A stretch of DNA of 64,000 nucleotides from an uncultured Collinsella sp. (lineage in GTDB: Bacteria > Actinomycetota > Coriobacteriia > Coriobacteriales > Coriobacteriaceae), in NCBI GenBank assembly GCA_958415665.1, contig CATYZK010000001.1:1-64000 (forward strand), read 5' to 3'. Positions 8,178-17,264 of this stretch are shown here, piece by piece. The notes beneath the pieces were generated by a model. It worked only from the letters and a program-made list of their open reading frames with translations. It had not been told where the DNA came from and ran no database searches. The position numbers and the translations under genes were made by a program. Numbering within the stretch: the stretch's first letter is position 1; each line of letters starts with the position of its first letter.

Positions 8178-8849
8178 ATGGCGCTGATCTATATCGTTGA
8201 GGACGACGAACCCATCCGTCGCGAGCTCGCCGACATTCTGGCCCGTGCCGGGTTTGAGGTCGAGGCCTGCGAATCGTTCGAGCACGTCTCGCGCGACATC
8301 CTTGCCGCCGCACCCGATCTGGTGCTGCTCGACCTCACGCTTCCCATCAAGGATGGCCAGCATATCTGCCACGAAGTCCGCCGCGAATCCGAGGTTCCCA
8401 TCATCGTCCTCACGTCGCGTACGACCGAGACTGACGAGGTCATGGCCATGACGCTCGGTGCGGACGACTTTGTCCCCAAGCCCTATAGCGCCCGCGTGCT
8501 CGTGGCGCGCATCAACGCCCTGCTGCGTCGCACCGCGGCGGCCGGCGAGCGCAGCACGCTTGTCCACAAGGGGCTGGAGCTCGACCTCGCCCGCTCCGCG
8601 GTCACCAACACCGCAACCGGCGACAGCACCGAGCTCACCAAAAACGAGCTGCGCATTCTCTCGCTGCTTCTGAGCCGCGCGGGCAAGATCGTTTCGCGCT
8701 CGGCCATCATGCAGGACCTGTGGGACTCCGATGCCTTCGTGGACGACAACACGCTCACCGTCAACATCAACCGCCTGCGCACCACGCTCGAAAAAATCGG
8801 CATCAAGGGGTATCTGACCACGCACCGCGGCCAGGGCTATTCGGTTTAG
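8178..8849 (+). CDS. OmpR-family response regulator
   Basis: This is a two-component DNA-binding regulator. The 223-residue product has a receiver domain with acidic pocket EDD at 8-10, phosphoacceptor D52 in LLDLTLP and the lysine of FVPKPYS near 102. The C-terminal winged helix (about 130-223) shows LTKNELRILSLLL and the recognition region ending THRGQGYSV. The start at 8178 has GAGGGGAG 8 nt upstream; the upstream in-frame extension to 8034 is not credible. It is followed 9 nt later by its kinase. Members paired with BceS-type kinases usually answer to cell-wall antibiotics. Confidence 0.92.
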   Translation: MALIYIVEDDEPIRRELADILARAGFEVEACESFEHVSRDILAAAPDLVLLDLTLPIKDGQHICHEVRRESEVPIIVLTSRTTETDEVMAMTLGADDFVPKPYSARVLVARINALLRRTAAAGERSTLVHKGLELDLARSAVTNTATGDSTELTKNELRILSLLLSRAGKIVSRSAIMQDLWDSDAFVDDNTLTVNINRLRTTLEKIGIKGYLTTHRGQGYSV

Positions 8850-8858
8850 GGGCCGGCC

Positions 8859-9902
8859 ATGTCGTTCGCCAAGTTCTTCAAAGACGCACTGCTCCCCGTC
8901 GCCGTGTGGACGTGCGGCGTGCTGTTGAGCTGCTTTGTGCTGACGGTCGCCGGGGCGCCCGTTTCCATTGTGATCGTGGCGGTCGGCGTGTCCTTTATCT
9001 TTGGCATGCTCGGCATTGTGATCGAGTACGCGCGCCGTCGTCGATTTTTGCATCAGCTGGAGCGCGCGGCCGAGGAGCTGGAAAGCCCCGCTTGGGTGCA
9101 GGAGATGGTGCAGTGCCCGACCTATGCCGAGGGCGAGCTCGAGTACGAGGTCTTGCGCCGCGTGGGTAAGGCGGCTTGCGATGAGGTGGCGGAAGGCCGT
9201 CGTCAGACCGACGACTATCGCGACTATATCGAGAGTTGGGTCCACGAGGCCAAACTGCCCCTGGCGGCGGCTCATCTGATTCTGGAAAACCTGGACGGCA
9301 GCGCGGATGACTTGTCGCGCGTGGATGACCTCGGTCGCGAGCTTGCCCGCGTGGAGCGCTATATCGATCAAGCGCTCTACTATGCGCGCTCGGAAGTGGT
9401 GGAGCGCGACTACCTGATTCGCCGCTGGGATCTCAAGACCCTGGTGACGGGTGCAATTAAGGCCAACGCGCGCGAGCTCATCGCGGCGCATGTGGCGCCG
9501 GTGTGCGAAAACCTCGACTTCGAGGTCTTTACCGACGAGAAGTGGCTCGAGTTTATCCTGGGCCAGCTCATCCAGAACAGCATTAAATACGCGCGCGAGG
9601 ATGGTGCGAAGATCACGTTTTCGGGCGCGTTGCTGGACGAGGGCCTGGCGAGTGAGCGCATTGAGCTCACGGTCGCGGACAACGGCTGCGGCGTGAGCGC
9701 GGCCGACCTGCCCCGCGTGTTCGAGAAGGGTTTTACCGGCGACAACGGCCGAACCACCAAGCGTGCAACGGGCATCGGCCTCTACCTGGTAGCGCGCCTA
9801 TGCTCCAAGATGGGCATCGATGCCACCGCAGCCTCGGAGCCCGGCAAAGGCTTCACCGTAACCTTCGCCTTCTCAACGAATAAGTTCCAATATTTCGAGT
9901 AA
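8859..9902 (+). CDS. BceS-like intramembrane-sensing histidine kinase
   Basis: The kinase partner of the preceding regulator is 347 residues long. Two membrane helices (about 10-30 and 35-56) are joined by only a few residues, so there is no real extracellular sensor domain. This is the hallmark of intramembrane-sensing kinases such as BceS/GraS. The phosphoacceptor is H129 in ESWVHEAKLPLA. The ATPase domain follows with N, G1 (DNGCG) and G2 (GIGLYL) boxes. BceS kinases normally depend on a BceAB-type ABC transporter as sensor; none is in the window, so it must be elsewhere or replaced. A terminator follows. Confidence 0.88.
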   Translation: MSFAKFFKDALLPVAVWTCGVLLSCFVLTVAGAPVSIVIVAVGVSFIFGMLGIVIEYARRRRFLHQLERAAEELESPAWVQEMVQCPTYAEGELEYEVLRRVGKAACDEVAEGRRQTDDYRDYIESWVHEAKLPLAAAHLILENLDGSADDLSRVDDLGRELARVERYIDQALYYARSEVVERDYLIRRWDLKTLVTGAIKANARELIAAHVAPVCENLDFEVFTDEKWLEFILGQLIQNSIKYAREDGAKITFSGALLDEGLASERIELTVADNGCGVSAADLPRVFEKGFTGDNGRTTKRATGIGLYLVARLCSKMGIDATAASEPGKGFTVTFAFSTNKFQYFE

Positions 9903-9954
9903 CGCACACGGCAGACGTTCGCCCAAACAAAACGTGCCGCCCCACCCAAAAAAC

Positions 9955-9992
9955 GTGCCGCCCCAACCGGGGCGGCACGCCATCTTTTTTAT
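9955..9992 (+). terminator. intrinsic terminator after the two-component genes
   Basis: GTGCCGCCCC (9955-9964), loop AACC, GGGGCGGCAC (9969-9978), then GCCATCTTTTTTAT. Confidence 0.8.
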
Positions 9993-10021
9993 CAGCCAAC
10001 TCGCTGAAGTATGGTGACGAA

Positions 10022-10112
10022 GGCGCAAGGCCGGGAGGGGTTATCAAAGCCGACATCCCGCAGCCGCGAAGCGGCGAGGACGTCGGCGTGATAACCCCGC
10101 AGGCCTTGCGCC
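10022..10112. repeat. long mosaic hairpin between convergent genes
   Basis: The outer arms GGCGCAAGGCC (10022-10032) and GGCCTTGCGCC (10102-10112) enclose GGGGTTATCA/TGATAACCCC and GCCGAC/GTCGGC, with a GC-rich tip. No T-run on either strand. Confidence 0.65.
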
Positions 10113-10125
10113 GACGGGAAGGAAC

Positions 10126-10563
10126 CTACTTCACGACCAAAATGTCGCAGTCCGTATTGCGCAGCAGGAACGTCGAAATCGAGCCCAGTAGCGCGTACTT
10201 AATTGAGGACAGGCCGCGAGCGCCGCAGAGCACCAGATCGGGCTTGACCACGTCGAGCATCTCGTCCTTGAGCGTCTCGCGAATGCGACCGGTGCGAATC
10301 ATGACCTCGACCTCGGGAATGTCGGGATTGGCCTTGGCCTCCTCGAGCTGCTTGGCGATGGAGTTGTTAAAGGCCTCCTCCAGGCCGTTGACCAGGTCGA
10401 CCGGATAGGAACCGGCGCTCTCGAGCGCGGTGGAGTCGATGACGTGGCCGATGATCAGCTTAGCGCCGTTGTTCGCGGCGACCTTGATGGCGCGTGCGAG
10501 CACAAAATCCTGCTGCTCAGTACCGTCGAGTGAAACAAATACCTTGGTGTAGCCCTCGTTCAT
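10126..10563 (-). CDS. universal stress protein, UspA family
   Basis: This 145-residue single-domain UspA protein starts KVFVSLDGTEQQ. The nucleotide-binding ending has the family's G-x2-G-x9-G-(S/T) type pattern: GARGLSSIKYALLGSISTFL, followed by CDILVVK. It is probably an ATP-binding dimer of the stationary-phase/stress type; the exact role is not predictable. AAGGAGG lies just before the ATG at 10563. It is a single gene, convergent with the kinase and divergent from uppP. Confidence 0.9.
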   Translation of the reverse strand: MNEGYTKVFVSLDGTEQQDFVLARAIKVAANNGAKLIIGHVIDSTALESAGSYPVDLVNGLEEAFNNSIAKQLEEAKANPDIPEVEVMIRTGRIRETLKDEMLDVVKPDLVLCGARGLSSIKYALLGSISTFLLRNTDCDILVVK

Positions 10564-10812
10564 GGTTTCCTCCTTGGTCTATCGCACGGGCGCGGGGCTC
10601 GTGCGTCGGGCGTGCGCGGGCGCGTTGGCCGCCGGACACTTTATCTTGTTGCAGTTATACCCAAGGATTTCGGTTTGACCGCTCGCAATTCTGTGAACGG
10701 GCGAGTTTTTTGGTAAGGGTAGGCGCGGTCGCACCGCCAACGGTTGATAATGGGACATCGCCCGCATCGTCCGCAGAACATCTACCGGCGGGTGTCTAAC
10801 GAGGGGGTCCCT

Positions 10813-11793
10813 TTGGATATTATCGAGCTTCTAAAATCTGCCTTCATGGGCCTGGTCGAGGGCATCACCGAATGGCTGCCCGTCTCGTCGACGGGTCACA
10901 TGATCTTGGTGGACGAGTTCGTCAAGATGAACGTGAGCGAGACGTTCTGGAATATGTTCCTGGTTGTGATTCAGCTTGGCGCCATTCTGGCCGTCTGCGT
11001 GCTGTTCTTCCATGAGCTCAATCCGTTCTCGCCGAGCAAGGGCAAGGAAGGCCGTCGCGACACGTGGGTGCTGTGGGGCAAGATTGTGCTCGGCTGTATT
11101 CCCGCCGCGGCGATCGGTCTGCCGCTCAACGATTGGATGGAGGAGCATTTCTACAATGCTCCCGTCGTGGCGCTGGCGCTCATTGTGTACGGCGTGCTGT
11201 TTATCGTGATCGAGAACTGGCGCGCGAGCAAGCGCGAGGAAATGGCCGTTGCCGGTTCGTTTGGTTCGCGTGCTGTGGTGTCGGGTGGACGTCCCGCCGG
11301 TGCGCACTTTGCGGCGTCCGCCGCGGCTACCGCTGAGGATGAGGACGATGACGAGAATCTGGACTTTGGCTCCATCGCCACGCTCGAGGACCTGAGCTGG
11401 AAGACTGCGCTGGGTATCGGCTGCTTCCAGGTGCTTTCGCTGGTGCCTGGTACGTCTCGCTCCGGTTCTACCATCATCGGTGGCCTGCTTTTGGGCTGCA
11501 CGCGCTCGGTGGCGTCTAAGTTCACATTCTTCCTGGCTATTCCCGTTATGTTTGGCGCAAGTGCGCTCAAGCTGGTCAAGTACTTTATTAAGGGTGGTAC
11601 TTTCGGCATCAACGAGATCGCCATCTTGGGCGTGGGCTGCGTTGTGGCCTTTGTGGTTTCGCTCATCGCCATCAAGTGGCTCATGGGCTTTGTCCGCCGT
11701 CACGACTTCAAGTGCTTCGGCGTCTACCGCATCATCCTGGGCATCGTAGTGCTCGCATACTTCTTCGTTCTGGAGCCCATGCTCGGCCTGTAA
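10813..11793 (+). CDS. uppP: undecaprenyl-diphosphatase
   Basis: UppP/BacA dephosphorylates undecaprenyl-PP at the membrane to recycle the lipid carrier for peptidoglycan, and gives bacitracin tolerance. I choose the TTG at 10813 (LDIIELLKSA), with GAGGGGG 5 nt upstream; the upstream in-frame ATG at 10744 has no site. The signature EGITEWLPVSSTGHM (about 15-30) and the second motif PGTSRSGSTI are intact. The 326-residue length exceeds the usual 270. The excess is an acidic insert rich in Ala/Asp/Glu near 145-185, in the loop before the second motif. It is monocistronic and followed by a terminator. Confidence 0.95.
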   Translation: MDIIELLKSAFMGLVEGITEWLPVSSTGHMILVDEFVKMNVSETFWNMFLVVIQLGAILAVCVLFFHELNPFSPSKGKEGRRDTWVLWGKIVLGCIPAAAIGLPLNDWMEEHFYNAPVVALALIVYGVLFIVIENWRASKREEMAVAGSFGSRAVVSGGRPAGAHFAASAAATAEDEDDDENLDFGSIATLEDLSWKTALGIGCFQVLSLVPGTSRSGSTIIGGLLLGCTRSVASKFTFFLAIPVMFGASALKLVKYFIKGGTFGINEIAILGVGCVVAFVVSLIAIKWLMGFVRRHDFKCFGVYRIILGIVVLAYFFVLEPMLGL

Positions 11794-11840
11794 CTTGGTT
11801 GACGCTGCACGGCGTCCAGAGCGACAACTTGTCATTCAAC

Positions 11841-11882
11841 GAGGGCGGCATGACCAAAAGGTCTATGCCGCCCTCTTTTTTG
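11841..11882 (+). terminator. intrinsic terminator after uppP
   Basis: GAGGGCGGCAT (11841-11851) pairs with ATGCCGCCCTC (11865-11875), with inner ACC/GGT and loop AAAA, followed by TTTTTT. Confidence 0.85.
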
Positions 11883-12020
11883 GGCGATGGGGCGGGCCTG
11901 ACGGTGGCGCACGGAGTCGTGGTGTGATTTGCGTCGGTGTCCGCGCGGCTCGGTATACTGGTACGGCTCAAACTATGGCGCTGCCCGCAGACGCGCCGTC
12001 CGTTAGATGAGGAGTCGCCC

Positions 12021-14921
12021 ATGACCCAGCCCTTGCCCTGGGAAAAGAACGCCGCGGTGCCCGTGCCGCCCGCGCCGGAACCCGTGCCGCTCGATGCATA
12101 CACCGCCTCCGCTGCGCCGGAGCCCGAGCTCGTTCCGCTCGACATCTACGACGCTCCCGCGCCGGCGCCCAAGCCCGCCAAGCCGCTCGTCGATATCGAT
12201 AGCCTTAACCCCGCCCAGCGCGAGGCGGTCCTGTCCACCGAGGGCCCGTTGCTGGTGCTCGCCGGCGCCGGCTCGGGCAAGACCCGCGTCTTGACCTTCC
12301 GCATCGCACATATGCTCGGCGACCTGGGTGTTAAGCCTTGGCAGGTTCTTGCCATCACGTTTACCAACAAGGCTGCGGCCGAGATGCGCGAGCGTCTGGC
12401 GGCACTCATCCCAAGCGGCACCCGTGGCATGTGGGTGTGCACCTTCCATGCCATGTGCGTGCGCATGCTGCGCGAGGACGCCGACCTGCTGGGCTACACC
12501 GGCCAGTTCACCATCTACGATGACGATGACTCAAAGCGCATGGTGCGCGACATTATGCAGGCGCTCGGCATTGAGCAAAAGCAGTTTCCCATCAACATGA
12601 TCCGCAGCAAGATCAGCTCTGCTAAAAACGCCATGATCGGCCCCGAGGACATGCTCAAGAGCGCCGATAGCCCCAACGACAAAAAGGCCGCGCAGGTCTA
12701 CCTAGAGCTGGAGCGCCGCCTGCGTGCCGCCAATGCGATGGACTTTGACGACCTGCTCGTGCGCGCGCTCGAGCTGCTGCGCACCCGCCCCGAGGTGCTC
12801 GACAAGTACCAGGAGCGCTTCCGCTACATTAGCGTCGACGAGTATCAGGACACCAACCACGTCCAGTACGAGATCGCCAACCTGCTGGCCGCCAAGTACC
12901 AAAATCTCATGGTCGTGGGCGACGATGACCAGTCCATTTACAGCTGGCGCGGCGCCGACATCACCAACATCCTGGACTTTGAGAAGGACTTTAAAAACTG
13001 CAAGACCGTCAAGCTGGAGCAGAACTATCGTTCCACGGGTCACATCCTGAGCGCCGCCAATGCCGTGGTGCGCCACAACTCGCAGCGCAAGGACAAGCGC
13101 CTGTTTACGGCCGAAGGCGATGGCGAGAAGATCCAGGCCTTCCAGGCGAGCGACGAGCGCGACGAGGGCCGCTGGATTGCCGGTGAGATCGAGAAGCTGC
13201 ACTCCAAGGGCACGAGCTACGACGATATCGCCGTGTTCTACCGCACCAACGCCCAGTCGCGTATCCTCGAAGATATGTTCCTGCGCGCGGGCGTGCCCTA
13301 CAAGATCGTCGGCGGCACGCGATTCTTCGACCGCGCCGAGATCCGCGACGTCATGGCCTACCTCAAGATGATCGTGAACCCGGCCGACGAGATGAGCGTC
13401 AAGCGCGTCATCAACACGCCGCGCCGCGGCATCGGCTCCACCTCGATCCAAAAGATCGAGCAGCTGGCGCGCGACAACCGCTGCTCGTTCTTCCAGGCCT
13501 GCGAGATCGCAACAGCCGAGACGGGCATGTTTAGTGCCAAGGTGCGCAATGGCCTGTCGAGCTTTGTGTCGCTGGTGCGCGAGGGCCGACGCATGGACGG
13601 CGAGCTCAAGGATGTCGTCGAGATGATTGTCGACAAGACGGGCCTGCTGCAGGCGTTTCGCGCCGAGGGCACCATGGAGTCCGAGAGCCGCGCCGAGAAC
13701 ATCCAGGAATTCCTGGGCGTCGCCGCCGAATTTGAGGAGACGCACGAGGATATCGAGGGTACGCTCGAGAGCTTGGAAGAGCTGCGCGCGGCCGGTGTTG
13801 CCGACGTGCCTGCCGGCGCCGAGTCCGAGCCCGTCGTGGTGAGTGCGCCCGCGCCCGAGCCGGGACCGTCCGCTCCGGCATCCTCGTTTGAGGCACTTGT
13901 CGGCGCTCGTGACGCCGCGGGCTCCAATCCGCTCGATAGCCTAGCCGCCCCGGCGCTCTCGCCGCAGGATGCCCTGGCCGCCGCCATCGCGGGCAACGCG
14001 TATGCCGTGCCAACAGAGCTACCGGCGGGTGCCGTGCATGCCGACGAGATCGAGCGCACCTACGGTCCGCTCACCTGTAAGGCGCTGCCGGCACTCATGG
14101 AGTGGCTGGCCCTGCGCTCCGACTTGGATTCCCTGGCCGGCGAGACGCATGCCATCACCATGATGACCATCCACTCCGCCAAGGGCCTGGAGTTCCCGGC
14201 GGTGTTCGTGGCCGGCATGGAGGAGGGTATCTTCCCGCACGTGCACGACTTTGGCGGCAGCGATGACCCGGGCAAGCTCGAGGAGGAGCGTCGCCTGGCC
14301 TACGTTGCCATCACGCGTGCCCGTAAGCGCCTGTTCCTGACCTATGCGGCCACGCGTCGCACCTACGGCTCGACCTCTGCCAACCCGCGCTCTCGCTTCC
14401 TCAACGAGATTCCGTTTGAGGATATCGAGTTTAGCGGTATCGGTTCTGCCGGTTTTGAGGGCACGGGCTGGGAGAAGCGCGGCGACCGTCACGGCACCTT
14501 TGGCTCGGGCATGGGCTCGGATATGTATGGCGGCAAGGTGTTCGGTTCGCATACGCGCTCGACCGGCGGTTCCGGTTCGCGCGGCGGATCGAGCTTCGAC
14601 GATTTCTTTGGTGGCAGCACCTATGACACCGAGCGCCATCGCGGGGTTTCGCCCGACGCCGGCCGTGTTGCCTCGACCTTTGGTTCGGGCGCGCCGCGAG
14701 CTAAAAAGCCGTCGTCCAAGGTGTCGCCGACGGTGGAGCGCAAGGTCGATCGCGCCAGCGCATCGCAGGACTTTGCCGCGGGCGATACCGTGAGCCACAA
14801 GACCTTTGGCACGGGTACCGTGATCTCGGTCGTCGGAGACATGATCGAGGTCCAATTCGAGAAGACCGGCCAGACCAAAAAGCTTATGAAGGGTTTTGCG
14901 CCGATCGTCAAGCTGTCGTGA
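12021..14921 (+). CDS. pcrA: UvrD/PcrA-type ATP-dependent DNA helicase
   Basis: This superfamily 1A 3'-5' helicase acts in excision repair and removal of replication obstacles. The 966-residue product begins with a Pro/Ala-rich leader (1-60). Walker A AGAGSGKT is at 81-88, then VDEYQDTN, GDDDQSIYSWRG and LEQNYRS. The late motifs are TIHSAKGLEFPAVF and AYVAITRARKRL. An Ala/Pro/Glu-rich low-complexity insert of about 100 residues (600-700) interrupts the region before these motifs. The last 50 residues form the PcrA C-terminal Tudor-like domain (GDTVSHKTFGTGTV). The start at 12021 follows GATGAGGAG. pcrA rather than uvrD is my preference from that C-terminal domain. Confidence 0.93.
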   Translation: MTQPLPWEKNAAVPVPPAPEPVPLDAYTASAAPEPELVPLDIYDAPAPAPKPAKPLVDIDSLNPAQREAVLSTEGPLLVLAGAGSGKTRVLTFRIAHMLGDLGVKPWQVLAITFTNKAAAEMRERLAALIPSGTRGMWVCTFHAMCVRMLREDADLLGYTGQFTIYDDDDSKRMVRDIMQALGIEQKQFPINMIRSKISSAKNAMIGPEDMLKSADSPNDKKAAQVYLELERRLRAANAMDFDDLLVRALELLRTRPEVLDKYQERFRYISVDEYQDTNHVQYEIANLLAAKYQNLMVVGDDDQSIYSWRGADITNILDFEKDFKNCKTVKLEQNYRSTGHILSAANAVVRHNSQRKDKRLFTAEGDGEKIQAFQASDERDEGRWIAGEIEKLHSKGTSYDDIAVFYRTNAQSRILEDMFLRAGVPYKIVGGTRFFDRAEIRDVMAYLKMIVNPADEMSVKRVINTPRRGIGSTSIQKIEQLARDNRCSFFQACEIATAETGMFSAKVRNGLSSFVSLVREGRRMDGELKDVVEMIVDKTGLLQAFRAEGTMESESRAENIQEFLGVAAEFEETHEDIEGTLESLEELRAAGVADVPAGAESEPVVVSAPAPEPGPSAPASSFEALVGARDAAGSNPLDSLAAPALSPQDALAAAIAGNAYAVPTELPAGAVHADEIERTYGPLTCKALPALMEWLALRSDLDSLAGETHAITMMTIHSAKGLEFPAVFVAGMEEGIFPHVHDFGGSDDPGKLEEERRLAYVAITRARKRLFLTYAATRRTYGSTSANPRSRFLNEIPFEDIEFSGIGSAGFEGTGWEKRGDRHGTFGSGMGSDMYGGKVFGSHTRSTGGSGSRGGSSFDDFFGGSTYDTERHRGVSPDAGRVASTFGSGAPRAKKPSSKVSPTVERKVDRASASQDFAAGDTVSHKTFGTGTVISVVGDMIEVQFEKTGQTKKLMKGFAPIVKLS

Positions 14922-14928
14922 TCCCGGC

Positions 14929-15057
14929 GGACCTGGGCGGACGTATAGGGCAACATCGCCTGCTCGGGCAGTCCTGCTCGCACGGAGAGCACATTAAGTG
15001 CTCTCCGGCTCGTGCGGAACTCGCGATCGATGTTGCCCTATACGCCCACCCAGGTCC
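14929..15057. repeat. 129-bp three-tier hairpin after pcrA
   Basis: The outer arms are GGACCTGGG/CCCAGGTCC (14929, 15049). The middle arms are a perfect 17-bp pair (CGTATAGGGCAACATCG at 14942; complement at 15028-15044). The inner arms are GGAGAGCAC/GTGCTCTCC with loop ATTAA. It lies between convergent genes, with no T-run. Confidence 0.7.
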
Positions 15058-15140
15058 TCAGGTAACGTTGCTTGCGAACGTCGCTCTACTCGTTCGCTTT
15101 TTGATCTGGAGAGCCGGGTGGGCTGAATACTTAGACATGG

Positions 15141-15187
15141 CAAGGGGCTCCTCCGTTGATGAACGGGGGAGCCCCTTGTTTCGTTTT
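15141..15187 (+). terminator. intrinsic terminator after pcrA
   Basis: CAAGGGGCTCCTCCGTT (15141-15157), loop GATG, AACGGGGGAGCCCCTTG (15162-15178, one wobble), then TTTCGTTTT. Confidence 0.8.
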
Positions 15188-15202
15188 GGTTGTTGGTGCG
15201 AC

Positions 15203-16135
15203 CTAGAGGTGCGAGACGATCAGTTCCATCTTGCCTTTGAGGTCAATGGAGCTGACGGTACTGGGTGCTAACAGGTGGCTTCCCTTGTGGACGGGGTCAC
15301 CACAGACGGTGCCTTTGCCGTCGATGACCGACAGGCACATGAAGGGCCAGCGCTGGTCGAGGGTCTTGCTGCCGTCGACGCGTACGCGGTCGACGGTGTA
15401 GCAGGGGTTGGACTCGAGCTCGGTCACGCCATCGACCTCGGGTGCGGTCACGGTGCCGTCGGTCGGGGCCTGCGCGTTAAAGTTGATGCAGTCCAGGCTC
15501 TGCTCAATGTGCAGCGGGCGCAGCTTGCCGTCGGTGCCCGGGCGGTCGTAGTCGTACAGGCGATACGTCACATCGCTCGACTGCTGCGTCTCCAGAATCA
15601 GCGTGCCGGTCTTGATGGCATGCACGGTGCCGGAGTCGATCTGGAAAAAGTCGCCCTTGTGGATCGGTAAGACGTTGAGCATCTCGTCCCAGCGGCCGTC
15701 TTCGATCATTTGCGCGGCCTCGGCGCGGTCGTGCGCGCGCTGGCCGACGATAATCGTGGCGCCGGGCTCGCAATCCAGCACGTACCAGCACTCGGTCTTG
15801 CCCAGGCTGCCGTTCTCGTGTTCGGCGGCGTACTCATCGTTGGGATGGATCTGGATCGAAAGGTCGTCCTTGGCGTCCAGAATCTTAATGAGCAGCGGAA
15901 ATTCCTTGCCCTCGCAGTTGCCAAAGAGCTCGCGGTGCTCGGCCCACAGCCAGGACAGCGTATGGCCGGCGTACGGGCCTTCCGCAATCTGGCAGTCGCC
16001 GTTGGGGTGTGCCGAGATGGCCCAGCACTCACCGATGGGCCCCTCGGGAATGTCGTAACCAAAGACGGTCTCCAGCTGGCGGCCGCCCCAAATCTTCTCG
16101 TGGAAAATCGGCGTGAGCTTAATCAAATCGGACAT
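15203..16135 (-). CDS. manA: class I mannose-6-phosphate isomerase
   Basis: ManA interconverts mannose-6-P and fructose-6-P. The 310-residue product is the short, Firmicutes-like form. Zinc ligands are visible in QIHPND, KTECW and GTVHAI, and the catalytic-domain stretch VTYRLYDYDR is present. The ATG at 16135 is preferred over that at 16141 because GGGGG is 7 nt before it. It is cotranscribable with the GntR gene upstream on the same strand (69-bp gap). That suggests the regulator senses a sugar phosphate, although this is inference. It would feed mannose into glycolysis alongside the nearby glucokinase. Confidence 0.95.
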   Translation of the reverse strand: MSDLIKLTPIFHEKIWGGRQLETVFGYDIPEGPIGECWAISAHPNGDCQIAEGPYAGHTLSWLWAEHRELFGNCEGKEFPLLIKILDAKDDLSIQIHPNDEYAAEHENGSLGKTECWYVLDCEPGATIIVGQRAHDRAEAAQMIEDGRWDEMLNVLPIHKGDFFQIDSGTVHAIKTGTLILETQQSSDVTYRLYDYDRPGTDGKLRPLHIEQSLDCINFNAQAPTDGTVTAPEVDGVTELESNPCYTVDRVRVDGSKTLDQRWPFMCLSVIDGKGTVCGDPVHKGSHLLAPSTVSSIDLKGKMELIVSHL

Positions 16136-16204
16136 GTGCATACCCCCATCAGGTTGTGCGGGCGCCGAAAACGGCTCAAAGCAAGCGCCCGCCGGATTAC
16201 AAAC

Positions 16205-16924
16205 TTAAGCCAACGTCACGTTGTGCAGCTCAAAACGGTCGCCGACGTTGCGTGAGATTGAGTACTCAAACGCGGCGCCGCTGTCCAAAAAGCCAATCTG
16301 GTTGAGCTCGAGCAGGGGAGAGCCGGGCTTGGTGTTCAAGCGCTCGGCTTCTTCCTCGGTTGCCGCCACGGCGCGGATGGTGCGGTGGAAGCTCGAAATC
16401 TTCAGCCCGCATTGCTCGCGGATAAAGCTATAGACCGATCCGTATAGGTCCTTCTTTTTAAGGCCCGGTATCAGCTCGAGAGGCATGTAGGTGTACTCGA
16501 TAACGATGGGCTTCTCGTCGACCTGGCGCACGCGTACGATGTGATAGGCAAAGTCGTCTTCGGCCATTCCCAGCTGGGTCGCAACCTCTGCCGGCGGATT
16601 GACGATCGAGAAATCGTAGACCACCGAGGTCACTTTCTCCCCGCGATGCTCGTACGAAAAGCCTTGGGCACGGTCGTTCTTGCCTTGGAAAAACACCTGG
16701 CCGGGAAGCCCCGCCGTGTCCTTGACGTAGGTGCCCGATCCGCGCCGGCTGGTAATAAGGCCTTCCTCGGTGATCTGCTCAATCGCTCGTTTGACGGTGA
16801 TTTTGGAAACGCTATAGAGCTCACAGAACTCAACGACGGTGGGCAACTTATCGCCCGGCTTAAGGGCGCCGTCCTCGATGCTTCGACGGATATCTGCAGC
16901 TATCGCCTCGTATTTGGGAATCAT
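16205..16924 (-). CDS. GntR-family regulator with UTRA domain
   Basis: The 239-residue product has the GntR winged helix at 5-70 (PGDKLPTVVEFCELYSVSK, RRGSGTYV). A UTRA effector domain follows from about 85 to the end, with FEYSISRNVGDRFELHNV at the C-terminus. UTRA domains bind small molecules, often sugar phosphates. The gene precedes manA on the same strand and is divergent from glucokinase, so both are plausible targets. AAGGAGG lies before the ATG at 16924. TATACT near 16959-16964 on the minus strand could be its -10. Confidence 0.92.
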   Translation of the reverse strand: MIPKYEAIAADIRRSIEDGALKPGDKLPTVVEFCELYSVSKITVKRAIEQITEEGLITSRRGSGTYVKDTAGLPGQVFFQGKNDRAQGFSYEHRGEKVTSVVYDFSIVNPPAEVATQLGMAEDDFAYHIVRVRQVDEKPIVIEYTYMPLELIPGLKKKDLYGSVYSFIREQCGLKISSFHRTIRAVAATEEEAERLNTKPGSPLLELNQIGFLDSGAAFEYSISRNVGDRFELHNVTLA

Positions 16925-17169
16925 GGAACCTCCTTTCCGGCTTGATTGAGTACAAAAGAAAGTATAGTCAACACCTAAGCATCCCTATTGCGTTTTTGAG
17001 AAGTTCGAGAAAGGTTTAATTAAAAAACGCTTCTCTTTAAAAACTAGAGCGCTCTAAATGAATATGCATTCGAATAATGTGGTATTGAGCAAATTGATCG
17101 ACTCGAGGATGGGGTTGAGCCGTTTTACCGCCCAACGAACCAAATTCCATGCCCTGCGTTTTCACAGAT
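16925..17169. promoter_or_regulatory. divergent regulatory gap with 12-bp palindrome
   Basis: The AT-rich gap between the GntR gene and glk contains the perfect palindrome TAGAGCGCTCTA at 17045-17056, a candidate operator. No open frame with a ribosome site is seen here. Confidence 0.4.
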
Positions 17170-17211
17170 AAAACCTGCCAAAACAAACCTGTCCCTTTTT
17201 GGCAGGTTTTT
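17170..17211 (+). terminator. intrinsic terminator 54 nt before glk
   Basis: AAAACCTGCCAAAA (17170-17183) pairs with TTTTTGGCAGGTTTT (17196-17210), ending in a T-run. No plus-strand gene precedes it. It must serve either a leader that attenuates glk or a short RNA from the gap. Confidence 0.65.
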
Positions 17212-17264
17212 GCCTTGGGAGCGGTACCATACAGGCAATGTTTAAACGAGAAAGGCGGGCTCCC

